Source of the DNA: Candidatus Baltobacteraceae bacterium
Lineage (GTDB): Bacteria > Vulcanimicrobiota > Vulcanimicrobiia > Vulcanimicrobiales > Vulcanimicrobiaceae
Length of the DNA stretch: 64,000 nt
Direction of reading: 5' to 3'
NCBI GenBank assembly: GCA_036488875.1
Contig: DASXGW010000001.1
Span: forward strand, 124,001 to 188,000
Shown here piece after piece: positions 1-8,912 of the stretch. Position numbers and translations under genes: made by a program. The notes under the pieces are model-generated. The model worked only from the letters and a program-made list of their open reading frames with translations, was not told the origin of the DNA and did no database searches. Numbering within the stretch: the stretch's first letter is position 1; each line of letters begins with the position of its first letter.

Positions 1-530
1 CATGTGCTCAACCGGCGCGATTCTAGGCGGATAGCGGCGGCTCTGCGGTTGGCGCGAACGAAGGGAGCCGAAGCCAACGCGCGCCGGGACCACGCGCACA
101 AGGTCGCGCGCCAGATCGTTATCGCCGCTGACGTCATCGGACTCGAGGCGCTCAACGTAGGGTACCTGACCCGCAGCGCGAGGGGAACGGTGCAAGCGCC
201 GGGACGCAACGTGCGCGCGAAAGCCGGCTTGAACCGCGGATTTTGGATGCAGGATTTGGTCTGCTTCGGCAGATGATCGTGGCGAAGGCGGAAGAGGCCG
301 CGCGTACGGTGGTCGAGGTAGACGCACGATATTCGTCGCAGACATGCTCGCGTTGCAGGCATGTAGCGGCGGAGAGCCGGCGAGGGAGGCGGTTTTGCTG
401 TGTGCGGTGCGGTCATCGCGCGCACGCAGACAACGAAGCCGCGCGCGAGATTCGCCGGCGGGTCGAGTTGCGACTCTCACGGGAGCCGAATGCCGGTGTG
501 GAACCGGTCAGGTTGCACGGCGCAGCCTAA
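1..530 (+). pseudogene. tnpB: TnpB C-terminal remnant, frameshifted (IS200/IS605 family)
   Basis: This is the 3' part of an IS200/IS605-type tnpB, an RNA-guided nuclease of the family ancestral to Cas12; the rest lies left of the window. Reading frame 1 gives the RuvC-II region (IGLEALNV, with the conserved Glu). After about position 240 the homology continues in frame 3 (ILDAGFGLLRQM), then the zinc ribbon CSRC...CVRCGH and the RuvC-III Asp in HADNEAA, ending at a TAA at 528-530. One missing base near 239-241 accounts for the switch, so the gene is either broken or carries a sequencing error. No TnpA is visible. Confidence 0.85.
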
Positions 531-545
531 GGCTCTCACAACAAA
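430..545 (+). ncRNA. Possible omega-RNA / right end of the tnpB element
   Basis: In IS200/IS605 elements the guide (omega) RNA scaffold is encoded by the tnpB 3' end plus the right end of the element. This segment covers the last codons of the tnpB remnant and the short stretch before the next gene. I cannot place the element boundary because the left end is outside the window. The call rests on family knowledge and position only. Confidence 0.25.
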
Positions 546-564
546 CGGTCGATTACGGAGGAAC

Positions 565-1941
565 ATGAACCGTACGGGTGCCTTCTTCGTTCTCAGCGCT
601 TTGGCCGCGTTGGCGGCGTGCGGCCAACAGATGCCGGCGGGACCGGATCTCACGCCTGCAATCTTTCGCGCACCCGGCGTCGTCGACGCGACGAAGACGG
701 CGCACGCGCCGTGCACGATCTCAAAGCCGCTCCACTCACCCGTAAAAGGAACGCCGCCGATCGTCGTCGCGTTCGGGGAGCTGCGCATGACCTCCGCAAA
801 AGTGCGGTACGCGTTTCCCGGCGTCGAGTTCGCGTATCACGGCGGGAAGTACGTTTTTGCCGCCACATCCGGCAAAGCGACGTACGTCGCGAACGTCACC
901 GGCCTCGGACAAGCGATCGTGATCCAAACGCAGAGCGGCGTCGAGACGCTCTATGCGGGTTTCGGTCACCCGGTGAAGTCGTTCCTCAAAACGCCGCACC
1001 GTCGCGTCAAGGCGGGGCAAGTCATTGCAATCGCCGGCTCGCAGCCGGTGCTCTTCGAGTACGCACTCGCGGGCAACGTGCTCGACGCCGGAACGCAAAC
1101 CAATCCGTGCGGTTCGGGCAACGACTCGGCAAGCGGGACGATGTCGGTCATGCCGCTCGACGTCGCGGTATACGCACGCTTCCATACGCTCTCGGTCGAC
1201 GGAACGCCGCTCCCGACGGTGACGTATCCGTCGCCGTCGTATCCGGCCGGATCGCCCGACGTCGCGACGCCGGCGAATCTCTCGGTCGCCAACGTTCTCG
1301 CCGCGCACGTCGGGGTACCGACGGTGTACGAGCATAGCGACGTCTTCAGCAGCTATTACGTCGTCTTGTGCGGCAACGTGGTGTTCGCGACCGGACCGGC
1401 ACGTTATCACGAGTTCGCATATCCAAATCCAACGGCGTTGCCCGTGCTGCCGCTGGTCACGCCGTCGCTGCCGCCGCTGGTCTTTTTCCGCGATGCGGGC
1501 GAGCTCGGCAAAACCCTGACCGCGCCCCTGCCTCCACCGTACAACCGCGCGTGTCCGGCGCCGCCGCCGGCCAACTTCTATACGTTTATGTCGCCGGTGT
1601 TCAACCAAGTGGGACAGACGAAATACGTCTATTACAACGCCAACACGCCGGCACCGGGCAGCACGAGCACGCCCCTCGCGGGCGACACGGTAACGTTCTC
1701 GGTGAGCGATACCGGCGTGGTCACGATAACGCCGATGAGTCCGTCGCCGCTGCCGGTGTTTCCAACGCCGCCGCCGGTGTGGCCGCCGCCGTCGCCGCAC
1801 GCCGACATGCGGGCGGCCAAGGTCGGGACCGCCACGATCACCGTGACGGACTCGTCGTGCACCTGCACTGACGCGCCGATCGCGGTCACGGTCAATCCGA
1901 CGCCGACACCGGCAGAGATACCGACCCCGATACCGAATTAA
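565..1941 (+). CDS. Lipoprotein with degenerate M23 (LytM-like) domain and Pro-rich C-terminal region
   Basis: The start at 565 follows a clear GGAGG at 557-561. The reading frame stays open upstream only because it overlaps the tnpB end. The protein is about 458 aa and opens with a lipoprotein signal (lipobox LAAC, Cys near residue 18). Residues about 45-185 follow the beta-barrel of M23 peptidases (GKATYV, GVETLYA, VKAGQVIAIAGS, LFEYALAG). All zinc and catalytic positions are altered: the motif normally HxGxD reads FPGVEF, LYAHL reads LYAGF, and HLHFE reads PVLFE. The C-terminal half is Pro-rich with a possible Ig-like segment (GTATITVTD). A non-catalytic LytM lipoprotein such as the amidase activator NlpD is the closest precedent; that role here is inference. 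Confidence 0.7.
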   Translation: MNRTGAFFVLSALAALAACGQQMPAGPDLTPAIFRAPGVVDATKTAHAPCTISKPLHSPVKGTPPIVVAFGELRMTSAKVRYAFPGVEFAYHGGKYVFAATSGKATYVANVTGLGQAIVIQTQSGVETLYAGFGHPVKSFLKTPHRRVKAGQVIAIAGSQPVLFEYALAGNVLDAGTQTNPCGSGNDSASGTMSVMPLDVAVYARFHTLSVDGTPLPTVTYPSPSYPAGSPDVATPANLSVANVLAAHVGVPTVYEHSDVFSSYYVVLCGNVVFATGPARYHEFAYPNPTALPVLPLVTPSLPPLVFFRDAGELGKTLTAPLPPPYNRACPAPPPANFYTFMSPVFNQVGQTKYVYYNANTPAPGSTSTPLAGDTVTFSVSDTGVVTITPMSPSPLPVFPTPPPVWPPPSPHADMRAAKVGTATITVTDSSCTCTDAPIAVTVNPTPTPAEIPTPIPN

Positions 1942-1953
1942 GAGGTCTCGCCG

Positions 1954-2745
1954 ATGGAGACCACCCAGATCGAACGTCTTGCGCTCGACGGCGCCGAGTT
2001 GGAGTTCGTACGGATTCCGGCCCGGCGCCGCGGCATACCGTCGCTCGTCTTTCTTCACGAGGGTCTCGGTTCGGTCGGGCTGTGGCGCGATTTTCCCGAT
2101 TCGATCGCGGCTCGTACCGGCGCCGAGACGATCGTCTATTCGCGTCGCGGCAACGGCTTTTCGACCACGATCGAGGCTCCCCGCGGACCGTCGTACATGC
2201 ACGACGAGGCGCTCGCCGTTCTTCCGCGGCTTCTCGATCGATTGGAGATCCGCGAGACGCTGCTCTTCGGGCATAGCGACGGCGCGTCGATAGCCGTTAT
2301 CTTCGCCGCCGAGCATGCGTCGCGCGTTCGCGCGCTGGTGCTCGAGGCGCCGCATCTGTTCGTCGAGCCGATTTCCGTCGCGAGCATCGCCGCAATCCGT
2401 ACGCAGTACGAAACGACGTCGCTGCGCGAGCGCATGAGCCGCTATCACGCCGACGTCGACAAGACGTTCTACGGCTGGAACGACATCTGGCTGGCCCCCG
2501 CGTTTGCCGATTGGAATGTCGAAGAGTTTGCGAGCCGCGTGCGCGTGCCGGTGCTCGCGCTGCAAGGCGTGGACGACGAATACGGTACGCCGGCGCAGAT
2601 CGACGCGCTGGCCGCGCGCGCTAGCGGCCCGGTCGATCGCATCTTGCTGGCGAACTGCGGGCACGCCCCGCACCGCGACCGCCGCGCGTACGTGGAAGCG
2701 GCTGCCGCGAACTGGATCGGCGAGCGGCTGGAGGCATCTCGATGA
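1954..2745 (+). CDS. Alpha/beta hydrolase
   Basis: A 263-aa cytoplasmic alpha/beta-hydrolase fold protein. Visible landmarks are the oxyanion region FLHEGLGSVGLW, the nucleophile elbow GHSDG (Ser near residue 109), the acid in GVDDEYGT and the catalytic His in CGHAPHRD, all in the usual order and spacing. The substrate cannot be read from the sequence; related proteins include esterases and C-C bond hydrolases. It lies 12 bp after the lipoprotein gene, and its stop overlaps the start of the diguanylate cyclase gene (ATGA), so the three are probably co-transcribed. Confidence 0.85.
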   Translation: METTQIERLALDGAELEFVRIPARRRGIPSLVFLHEGLGSVGLWRDFPDSIAARTGAETIVYSRRGNGFSTTIEAPRGPSYMHDEALAVLPRLLDRLEIRETLLFGHSDGASIAVIFAAEHASRVRALVLEAPHLFVEPISVASIAAIRTQYETTSLRERMSRYHADVDKTFYGWNDIWLAPAFADWNVEEFASRVRVPVLALQGVDDEYGTPAQIDALAARASGPVDRILLANCGHAPHRDRRAYVEAAAANWIGERLEASR

Positions 2746-3809
2746 ACCCAGCCGTCTTTGCCGCATTTGCCGGATTTTTCGTTGCGTTGTCGCTTGCCGG
2801 TGCGATATCCGCGCAGCTGAACCGCAGCCGCGCAAGCGCCGCCTACGCCGTGCTCGCGGCGGTGGCCGCCGCAAACGCGTGTGATGGTCTCTTTCAATCG
2901 GCGTTCGTGCTGTCGGCGACGCTCGTCTCGCTGTACGCCGTCGCCATCGCAGCCTTTGCGCTGGGGCTCCTGCGCACGCCGCGTTACGACCGTACGGTCA
3001 GCTGGATCCTGGCGGGCGTCGTGCTGATCAATCTGCCGCTCGTCTTCGTTGGAGGTGTCCCCCACGAAGTTGCCTTCGATGCACTCCTCGCAATGCTCGT
3101 CGTCGTGGGAGCTCGCGCCTTGTCCTACGAAGGGCCGATTGCAATCCTCTATCTCATCGCGCTGGCGGGGCCCGTCTTCAACGCAATCGTGACCGCTCCA
3201 CCGGCATTTCTCGGCGGCATCGCGTGGGAAGCCGCGTTTTTCGCGTATGCGGTAGCGTTGCGCAGTCGCGGGATTCAAATGGAGCGCGATCGCTTTGAAC
3301 GGCTGGCGTATCTCGACCCCTTGACCGGCGTTTCGAACCGGCGAACGTTCGACGAAACGCTGGTGCGGATGTGGAACGTCGCCCGGCGCGCAAAGGTGCC
3401 GATCGCCGTCGCAATGGTCGACATCGATCACTTCAAACGGCTCAACGACACGCGCGGGCATCAGGTCGGCGACGAATGCTTGCGCCGCGTCGCGGCGCTC
3501 TGCTCGTCGGCACTGCGGCGCGCGGGAGATTGCTTTGCACGCTACGGCGGCGAAGAGTTCGCGGCGATCCTCGTCAACATCGATCTCGATCACGCGGTCA
3601 CGCTGGCCGAACATATGCGCAAGGTCGTCGAGCGCGACGGCGGGATCACCATTAGCGTCGGCATCGCTTCGCGCGTTCCGGCGCCCGGCGACGACCCGCT
3701 AGCGCTGATCGCCGATGCCGACGATGCGCTCTATCGCGCCAAGCACGAAGGGCGCAATCGCGTGCGGGTAGCGGTGCCGCCGACGGCGTCGCCGCTCACG
3801 GTCACGTAG
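2742..3809 (+). CDS. Membrane-bound diguanylate cyclase (GGDEF)
   Basis: A 355-aa protein that should make cyclic di-GMP from two GTP. Residues about 1-175 are a chain of hydrophobic segments (roughly six membrane spans) serving as an unknown sensor module. The C-terminal GGDEF domain starts near DPLTGVSNRR, has the metal-binding DIDHFKRLND and an intact active-site GGEEF. An RAGD motif five residues upstream matches the RxxD inhibitory site, so product inhibition is likely. It overlaps the preceding hydrolase by 4 bp. It is the only clearly intact cyclase in the window; the second GGDEF domain, at 6765-8912, is altered. Confidence 0.93.
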   Translation: MNPAVFAAFAGFFVALSLAGAISAQLNRSRASAAYAVLAAVAAANACDGLFQSAFVLSATLVSLYAVAIAAFALGLLRTPRYDRTVSWILAGVVLINLPLVFVGGVPHEVAFDALLAMLVVVGARALSYEGPIAILYLIALAGPVFNAIVTAPPAFLGGIAWEAAFFAYAVALRSRGIQMERDRFERLAYLDPLTGVSNRRTFDETLVRMWNVARRAKVPIAVAMVDIDHFKRLNDTRGHQVGDECLRRVAALCSSALRRAGDCFARYGGEEFAAILVNIDLDHAVTLAEHMRKVVERDGGITISVGIASRVPAPGDDPLALIADADDALYRAKHEGRNRVRVAVPPTASPLTVT

Positions 3810-3811
3810 GA

Positions 3812-4369
3812 TTACATCTGTGGCCGGTCTTGGCAGCGTTCCACCGCCGGATCGTCGCTGGGAAAGACCGTGAAGATCAATCCGCGCGGAACCACGATGT
3901 TTTTTCCGTGGTGAAAATAGTTGAAGCCGGCGATCGCCAAACCAACGCCGGGGATGGGAATCGCACCCAGGTAACCGGGCACCGCTTCACTTGCGCCCGC
4001 TTTCTGTAAAGAGTCTGAATTATGGTTGAGCACGACGCCGACGTGGCGTCCGTTCGGCAAGACCAGATAGCGTGGTTCCAGGACGAGGACTCCGGGACGG
4101 TTCTGCCGGCCCGCCGGCGAGGCGACAGCCACGATTCCGTAACCCAACGTACGTGCGGGAATGACGACCTTCGCGCCGCTGGTCACCGCGTTGACCGTTT
4201 CGAAACGGAAGAAATCGCCGGGCCGTGCTTCGGACGAATCCACGCCTTCGAGCATTTCCACTGCGACCACGGTGCACGGGTTGAGGGGCGGTGCGGTTGG
4301 CGGTGCCGGCGTGACCCCGAGCGCGAGAACGCACAGCAGTATTGCACCCAGCGGGGATCGCGGCTTCAT
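3812..4369 (-). CDS. Small exported protein of unknown function
   Basis: A 185-aa protein with an N-terminal signal sequence (a hydrophobic stretch at about residues 7-22) followed by a beta-rich globular part. I do not recognise the family. The phrases GAKVVIPARTLGYG and PNGRHVGVVLNHNSDS suggest a beta-barrel like those in proteins that bind cell-wall or extracytoplasmic ligands, and a glycine-rich hydrophobic stretch (LGAIPIPGVGLAIAGF) lies near residue 140. It is convergent with the diguanylate cyclase gene, separated by 2 bp, and divergent from the kinase operon across 78 bp. Confidence 0.65.
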   Translation of the reverse strand: MKPRSPLGAILLCVLALGVTPAPPTAPPLNPCTVVAVEMLEGVDSSEARPGDFFRFETVNAVTSGAKVVIPARTLGYGIVAVASPAGRQNRPGVLVLEPRYLVLPNGRHVGVVLNHNSDSLQKAGASEAVPGYLGAIPIPGVGLAIAGFNYFHHGKNIVVPRGLIFTVFPSDDPAVERCQDRPQM

Positions 4370-4447
4370 CGACGTGACCGCCTTGGCGCGGACAGGCGGC
4401 CTTCCCTTGTCGGTTGAAGGGTAGTTCCGGAGACCTAGAGGGACACA

Positions 4448-6382
4448 GTGGCCGACGGAACTTCCACCGATGCCGCCGTTTTGCAGCCGAACTTAGCGCT
4501 CGTTCTAGAGCGTATTACCGACGGCTTCTTTGCGCTGGATGCCGACTGGCGCATCGCGTACATGAACTCCGAAGCGCGCCGTTTGCTCCACGTCGAGAGC
4601 GATCCGATCGGTCGCGTGTGGCTCGATGCGTTCCCCAAAGCCCGCGGGCGCCTTTTCGAACGCGAATACAGCCGCGCGATGCGCGAGCAAACGCCGGTGC
4701 AGTTCGTCGAGTATTCGGCAACCGCCGAATGCTGGTTCGAGGTGAAAGCCTACCCGTCGCCCGACGGCCTGTCCGTATATTTTCGCGACGTCAGCTCGCG
4801 TATCGAAGCGCAGCGCGAGGTCGAGCGCAACGCGCGGCGTCAGCGCGCCATCATCGACTTCGGGCGCTCGGTGTTGGGCGGCCTTACCTTCGAGGAGCTC
4901 CTGGCCGACGCCATCGATTTACTGCGCGACGTTCTCGAAGCGCCGATCGTCGAAATTTATACCTACGATCGCCTGCGCGGACGGCTGATTGCCGCGGGCG
5001 TGGTCGGCTGGAATCCCGGTTCGGCCTTGGATCCGTTCTCGCCCGAAATAGAGCATCTCGAGCACGCGTTGCGTACCGGCGAACCGTTCGTCTCGGGGGA
5101 CTTGCGCGTCGATCCGCGCGCTCGTTCGATGACCGAGTTGCTCGCCAACGGGGTGCGCTCGTGCATCTGCGTGCTGGTCGGGACGCCCGCGCTTCCCAAA
5201 GGCATGATCGTCGTGTATACGACGGTTCCGCGAACCTTCGCGGTCGGCGACGTGCGGTTCGTCGAGTCACTCGCCCAGACGATCGCCGAATCGTCGGCGT
5301 CGATAGAATCGAATCGCCGCATGCGCCAGGTCGTCGAGACGGTGCGCGACGGCTTCGTCGCGCTCGATCGCGACCTGCGCATCACCTACGCCAACGAGCG
5401 CTTCGCGCGCTTCTGGGGTTCGACGCCGGACGATATGACGGGACAGTCGATCGCCGAGCTTACCGATCCGCTGGGCGAAACCGGCAACCGCGTTTACCGC
5501 GCGCTGCTGGAAACGCTGCAGGGGCAGCAGCATCATACGGTCGAGAGCCCATGGCGCGACCGCTGGCACGAGTTGCGGATGTACCCGTTCAGCGACGGGG
5601 TCGCCGCTTACGTACGCGACATCACGCGCCGCAAGACCGAAGAAAAGCGCATCCGGGATCTCAACGCCGAATTGGAAGCTCGCGTCGCCGAGCGTACCAA
5701 ACAGTTAGAGTTGGCCAACAAGGAACTTGAATCGTTTTCCTATTCGGTCTCACACGATCTGCGCGCACCCCTGCGCGCGATCGACGGCTTCAGCCAAGCA
5801 CTGGTGGAAGATTACGGCGAGCAGCTCGACGAGCGCGCGCAGAACTATCTCGATCGGGTTCGCAAGGCGGCCCAGCGGATGGCCAGCCTCATCGACGCGC
5901 TGCTCCAGCTTGCGAAAGTCGCACGCGCGTCGATCACGTATTCGCCGGTCGACCTGACCGCCATTGCCGAATCGTTCGCCGAGGAGCTGCGCGATCGCGA
6001 GCCGGAGCGCGACGTGCAGTATGCGATCGAACCGGGGCTGTCGGTGTCGGGGGAGCCGAATCTCCTGCGTGCCGTTTTGGAAAACCTCATGGGCAACGCG
6101 TGGAAGTTCACGCGCAAGGCCGAGCGGCCGCGCATCGTGGTGGGCCGGACGGAGGAAGGCGAGTTCTTTATCCGGGATAACGGTGCGGGATTCGATATGG
6201 CCTATGGCAATAAACTGTTTGGCGCCTTCCAGCGCTTGCACGCCAACGAGGAGTTCGAGGGAACCGGAATCGGCCTCGCCACGGTGGCGCGCATCATCCA
6301 CCGCCACGGCGGGTCGATTCGCGCGGAAGGCGAGATCGGCAAGGGAGCCGCGTTTTACTTCTCACTACCGGGAGTGATATGA
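4448..6382 (+). CDS. Sensor histidine kinase (PAS-GAF-PAS-HisKA-HATPase)
   Basis: A 644-aa cytoplasmic kinase with no membrane segment. Order: PAS (about 15-125), GAF (about 145-285), PAS (about 300-400), a short coiled-coil linker, HisKA with SHDLRAP (phospho-acceptor His near residue 436), and a C-terminal ATPase domain with N box NLMGNAWKFT and G boxes DNGAGFD and GTGIGLA. This H-box type is shared with bacteriophytochromes, but I see no chromophore-binding signature. The GTG start is supported by AGGGA 5 bp upstream. The next gene overlaps by 4 bp and encodes a Rcp1/CheY-like regulator, the usual partner for this kinase class. Confidence 0.93.
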   Translation: MADGTSTDAAVLQPNLALVLERITDGFFALDADWRIAYMNSEARRLLHVESDPIGRVWLDAFPKARGRLFEREYSRAMREQTPVQFVEYSATAECWFEVKAYPSPDGLSVYFRDVSSRIEAQREVERNARRQRAIIDFGRSVLGGLTFEELLADAIDLLRDVLEAPIVEIYTYDRLRGRLIAAGVVGWNPGSALDPFSPEIEHLEHALRTGEPFVSGDLRVDPRARSMTELLANGVRSCICVLVGTPALPKGMIVVYTTVPRTFAVGDVRFVESLAQTIAESSASIESNRRMRQVVETVRDGFVALDRDLRITYANERFARFWGSTPDDMTGQSIAELTDPLGETGNRVYRALLETLQGQQHHTVESPWRDRWHELRMYPFSDGVAAYVRDITRRKTEEKRIRDLNAELEARVAERTKQLELANKELESFSYSVSHDLRAPLRAIDGFSQALVEDYGEQLDERAQNYLDRVRKAAQRMASLIDALLQLAKVARASITYSPVDLTAIAESFAEELRDREPERDVQYAIEPGLSVSGEPNLLRAVLENLMGNAWKFTRKAERPRIVVGRTEEGEFFIRDNGAGFDMAYGNKLFGAFQRLHANEEFEGTGIGLATVARIIHRHGGSIRAEGEIGKGAAFYFSLPGVI

Positions 6383-6810
6383 AGCCGTACATTTTGCTCG
6401 TCGAAGATAACGAAGACGATATCGAGCTGACGCAGCGTGCGTTTAACAAAAACCACATCATCAACGAAGTGGTCGTGTTGCGCGACGGCGCGGAAGCGTG
6501 CGAATTTCTCTTCGGCGATCGTGCTGGACGCTCGCTGCCGCAAGTCATTCTGTTGGATCTCAAGCTGCCCAAAGTTTCGGGCTTGGAAGTGCTCGAGAAG
6601 ATCCGCGGCAACGCCGACACGCATCTGATTCCGACGGTCATTCTCACGTCCAGCAAACAAGAGGAAGATCTGCTGGAGGGCTATCGGCTGGGCGTCAACA
6701 GCTACGTGCGCAAGCCGGTCGACTTCAATGAGTTCGTGGAAGCCGTACGGCAAGTCGGCCTTTATTGGCTGGTGCTCAACGAGGCGCCGCCGCAGGGGAT
6801 TACGATCTGA
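6379..6810 (+). CDS. Single-domain response regulator (CheY/Rcp1-like)
   Basis: A 143-aa stand-alone receiver domain. It shows the acidic pair in VEDNEDD, the phospho-acceptor Asp near residue 60 in LLDLKLPK, the Thr/Ser switch in ILTSS and the conserved Lys in VRKPVD. No output domain follows, so it must act by protein contact or phosphotransfer. It overlaps the kinase gene by ATGA and runs into the start of the GGDEF/EAL gene, so the kinase, this regulator and the next regulator are probably translated from one message. Confidence 0.93.
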   Translation: MKPYILLVEDNEDDIELTQRAFNKNHIINEVVVLRDGAEACEFLFGDRAGRSLPQVILLDLKLPKVSGLEVLEKIRGNADTHLIPTVILTSSKQEEDLLEGYRLGVNSYVRKPVDFNEFVEAVRQVGLYWLVLNEAPPQGITI

Positions 6811-8912
6811 GCGGCGGTTCGCGGCTGAGGGTGCTTTGCGTCGACGATTCTCCCGACGACGCCGAGCTCAACGTGCTCGCGCTTACGCGGCACGGCTTCG
6901 ACAGCGATACCAAGCGCGTCGACAAGCGTGAAGACGCGCAAGGCGTCTTGCTCGACGAGCAGTGGGACTTGATCCTGTGCGACTATTCGATGCCGTCGTT
7001 CTCGGCGATCGCGATGCTGGAGCTGATCAAAGAACTCAACGTGGACATTCCCTGCCTGATTGTCTCCGGAGCGGTCGGCGAAGAGGCGGCGGTCGAAACG
7101 ATCCGGCTTGGCGCCTACGACTACATCTTCAAGAACAATCTCAAACGGCTGGGACCGGCCGCCGAACGCGCGCTGCGCGATTCGGAGCTGCGCCGCGCGC
7201 GGGCGCTGATGGAAGTGCAGCTGCGCGAACGCGAGACGCGCTTGCGACTGCTGTTCGAACAACTCCCGGCCCTAGTGATCTCGTGCGATACCAGCCTTAC
7301 CGTGACCTCGGTGGAAGGAGCGCAGCTCCAGTCGGTGCCCGACGCGCCCGAGACGTTGATCGGAACGCACGTCGCCAGCTCGGCGCTGCTGGCGGACGAA
7401 TCGCGTTTCCCGATCCGTCACGCGCATTTGCAGGCGCTCCAAGGCGGTGCGGCCGAGTACGAAATGATTTGGGGCGGCAAGACGTTCCGCGCGCACGTCG
7501 AGCCGCTGCGCGACATCGACGGGCGTATCGTGGGGACGATCGCGGTTGCGTTCGACATCACCGAACGCAAGATCGCCGAACAGCGTTTGGCGTACTTCGC
7601 CCAGTACGATCCGCTGACTGACCTTCCTAACCGCGCGCTGCTCGAAGACCGGTTGACGCAGGCAATGGGTATGGCGCGCCGCCATTCGGGCATCCTGGCG
7701 CTCGTGACGACCGACATCGATCATTTCAAAGAGGTCAACGATCTCTACGGAACCAGCAACGGTGACGAGGTGTTGCGTCTCATGGCCAGCCGCATGCGCC
7801 GAATGGTCGACGGCGGTGCGACGGTATCGCGCGTCGGCGACGACGAGTTCGCGATTCTTTTGGTCGACGTCCAGAACGGCGGCGACGCCAACACGTTCGT
7901 CGAGCGGCTGCACGGATCGTTCGAATCGCCGTTCATCATCGGCGATAACGAGATTTACCTCACCGCGAGCAGCGGCATCAGTCTCTATCCCGACGACGGT
8001 CACGACACGTACACGCTGGTGCGCTCGTCCGAAGCCGCCATGCTGGCGGCCAAACAAGCCGGCGGAAAAGGCTGGCGTTCGTTCGTGCCGACGATGATCG
8101 CGTCGTCGTCGGAGCGCTTGGCGCTCAAGCGCGATTTGCGGGTCGCCCCGTCATCGGGACAGCTCGTGCTGCACTATCAGCCGATCTTCCGTTCGCAGGA
8201 CCTCGTCTTTGCCGGATTCGAGGCGCTCGTGCGCTGGCAGCACCCCACGTTGGGATTGCTGGGCCCCGATCACTTCATCGGTTTGGCCGAGGAAACCGGC
8301 GCGATCGACGAACTGGGCGCCTGGGTCTTGCGCGACGTCTGCCGGCAGCTCGGCGAATGGGATGCGCGAGGCATTAACGTGCCGCGGGTCTGCGTCAATA
8401 TCTCGGCGCGACAGTTCGAGCGTCCGGGCTTGAGAGAGACGATCGCTTCGGCGCTGCGCGATAGCTCCGTGGCGCCGACGCGGATCGAGCTCGAGCTGAC
8501 GGAATCGTCGATCATGCGCGACATTACGAGCGGCATCGCGCTGCTCAACGAATTTAAAGCGCTGGGCGTACGTCTGTCCGTCGACGACTTCGGGACCGGC
8601 TATACGAGCCTGAGCTATCTGCGGCGTTTCCCCATCGACACGCTGAAGATCGATCAGAGTTTTCTGCGCGATATGTTACCCGGTTCGCAAGACGAAGCGA
8701 TCGTCAAAGCGATCGTGACGCTGTCGGAGAATCTCGGCCTGACGTCGATTGCCGAGGGCATCGAGTCGCGCCTGACGCTCGAACACATTCGCGCGATCGG
8801 CGCGCACGAGGTCCAGGGGTATTTCCTGGGCGAGCCGGTTGCGGTCGACGAGGCCATCATCCACGTCAGCGAAGTGCACGCCTCGCGCCACGTGAAAACG
8901 CTAACGTCTTAG
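6765..8912 (+). CDS. REC-PAS-GGDEF-EAL response regulator, probable c-di-GMP phosphodiesterase
   Basis: About 700 aa. Residues about 20-140 are a receiver domain (VDDSPDDAE, phospho-Asp in CDYSMP), then PAS (about 165-270), GGDEF (about 275-440) and EAL (about 455-700). The GGDEF signature reads GDDEF near residue 357: the second Gly is replaced, so cyclase activity is doubtful. The EAL domain keeps FEALVRW, DDFGTGYTSLSYL, LKIDQSF and QGYFLGEP, consistent with an active phosphodiesterase. The start is uncertain. The TTG at 6765 lies inside the previous gene; a CTG at 6807 overlapping the preceding stop is an alternative that keeps the whole receiver domain. Confidence 0.9.
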   Translation: MAGAQRGAAAGDYDLSGGSRLRVLCVDDSPDDAELNVLALTRHGFDSDTKRVDKREDAQGVLLDEQWDLILCDYSMPSFSAIAMLELIKELNVDIPCLIVSGAVGEEAAVETIRLGAYDYIFKNNLKRLGPAAERALRDSELRRARALMEVQLRERETRLRLLFEQLPALVISCDTSLTVTSVEGAQLQSVPDAPETLIGTHVASSALLADESRFPIRHAHLQALQGGAAEYEMIWGGKTFRAHVEPLRDIDGRIVGTIAVAFDITERKIAEQRLAYFAQYDPLTDLPNRALLEDRLTQAMGMARRHSGILALVTTDIDHFKEVNDLYGTSNGDEVLRLMASRMRRMVDGGATVSRVGDDEFAILLVDVQNGGDANTFVERLHGSFESPFIIGDNEIYLTASSGISLYPDDGHDTYTLVRSSEAAMLAAKQAGGKGWRSFVPTMIASSSERLALKRDLRVAPSSGQLVLHYQPIFRSQDLVFAGFEALVRWQHPTLGLLGPDHFIGLAEETGAIDELGAWVLRDVCRQLGEWDARGINVPRVCVNISARQFERPGLRETIASALRDSSVAPTRIELELTESSIMRDITSGIALLNEFKALGVRLSVDDFGTGYTSLSYLRRFPIDTLKIDQSFLRDMLPGSQDEAIVKAIVTLSENLGLTSIAEGIESRLTLEHIRAIGAHEVQGYFLGEPVAVDEAIIHVSEVHASRHVKTLTS

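Noticed and set aside
400-564. N-terminal extension of the lipoprotein gene into tnpB
   Set aside because: It would hide the lipoprotein signal; GGAGG and ATG at 565 give a normal lipoprotein start.
736-2874. A 712-codon open frame on the minus strand
   Set aside because: Arg-rich antisense of the lipoprotein and hydrolase genes, both of which show real protein motifs; typical of high-GC DNA.
2469-3614. A 381-codon open frame on the minus strand
   Set aside because: Antisense of the hydrolase and diguanylate cyclase genes, with no domain signal.
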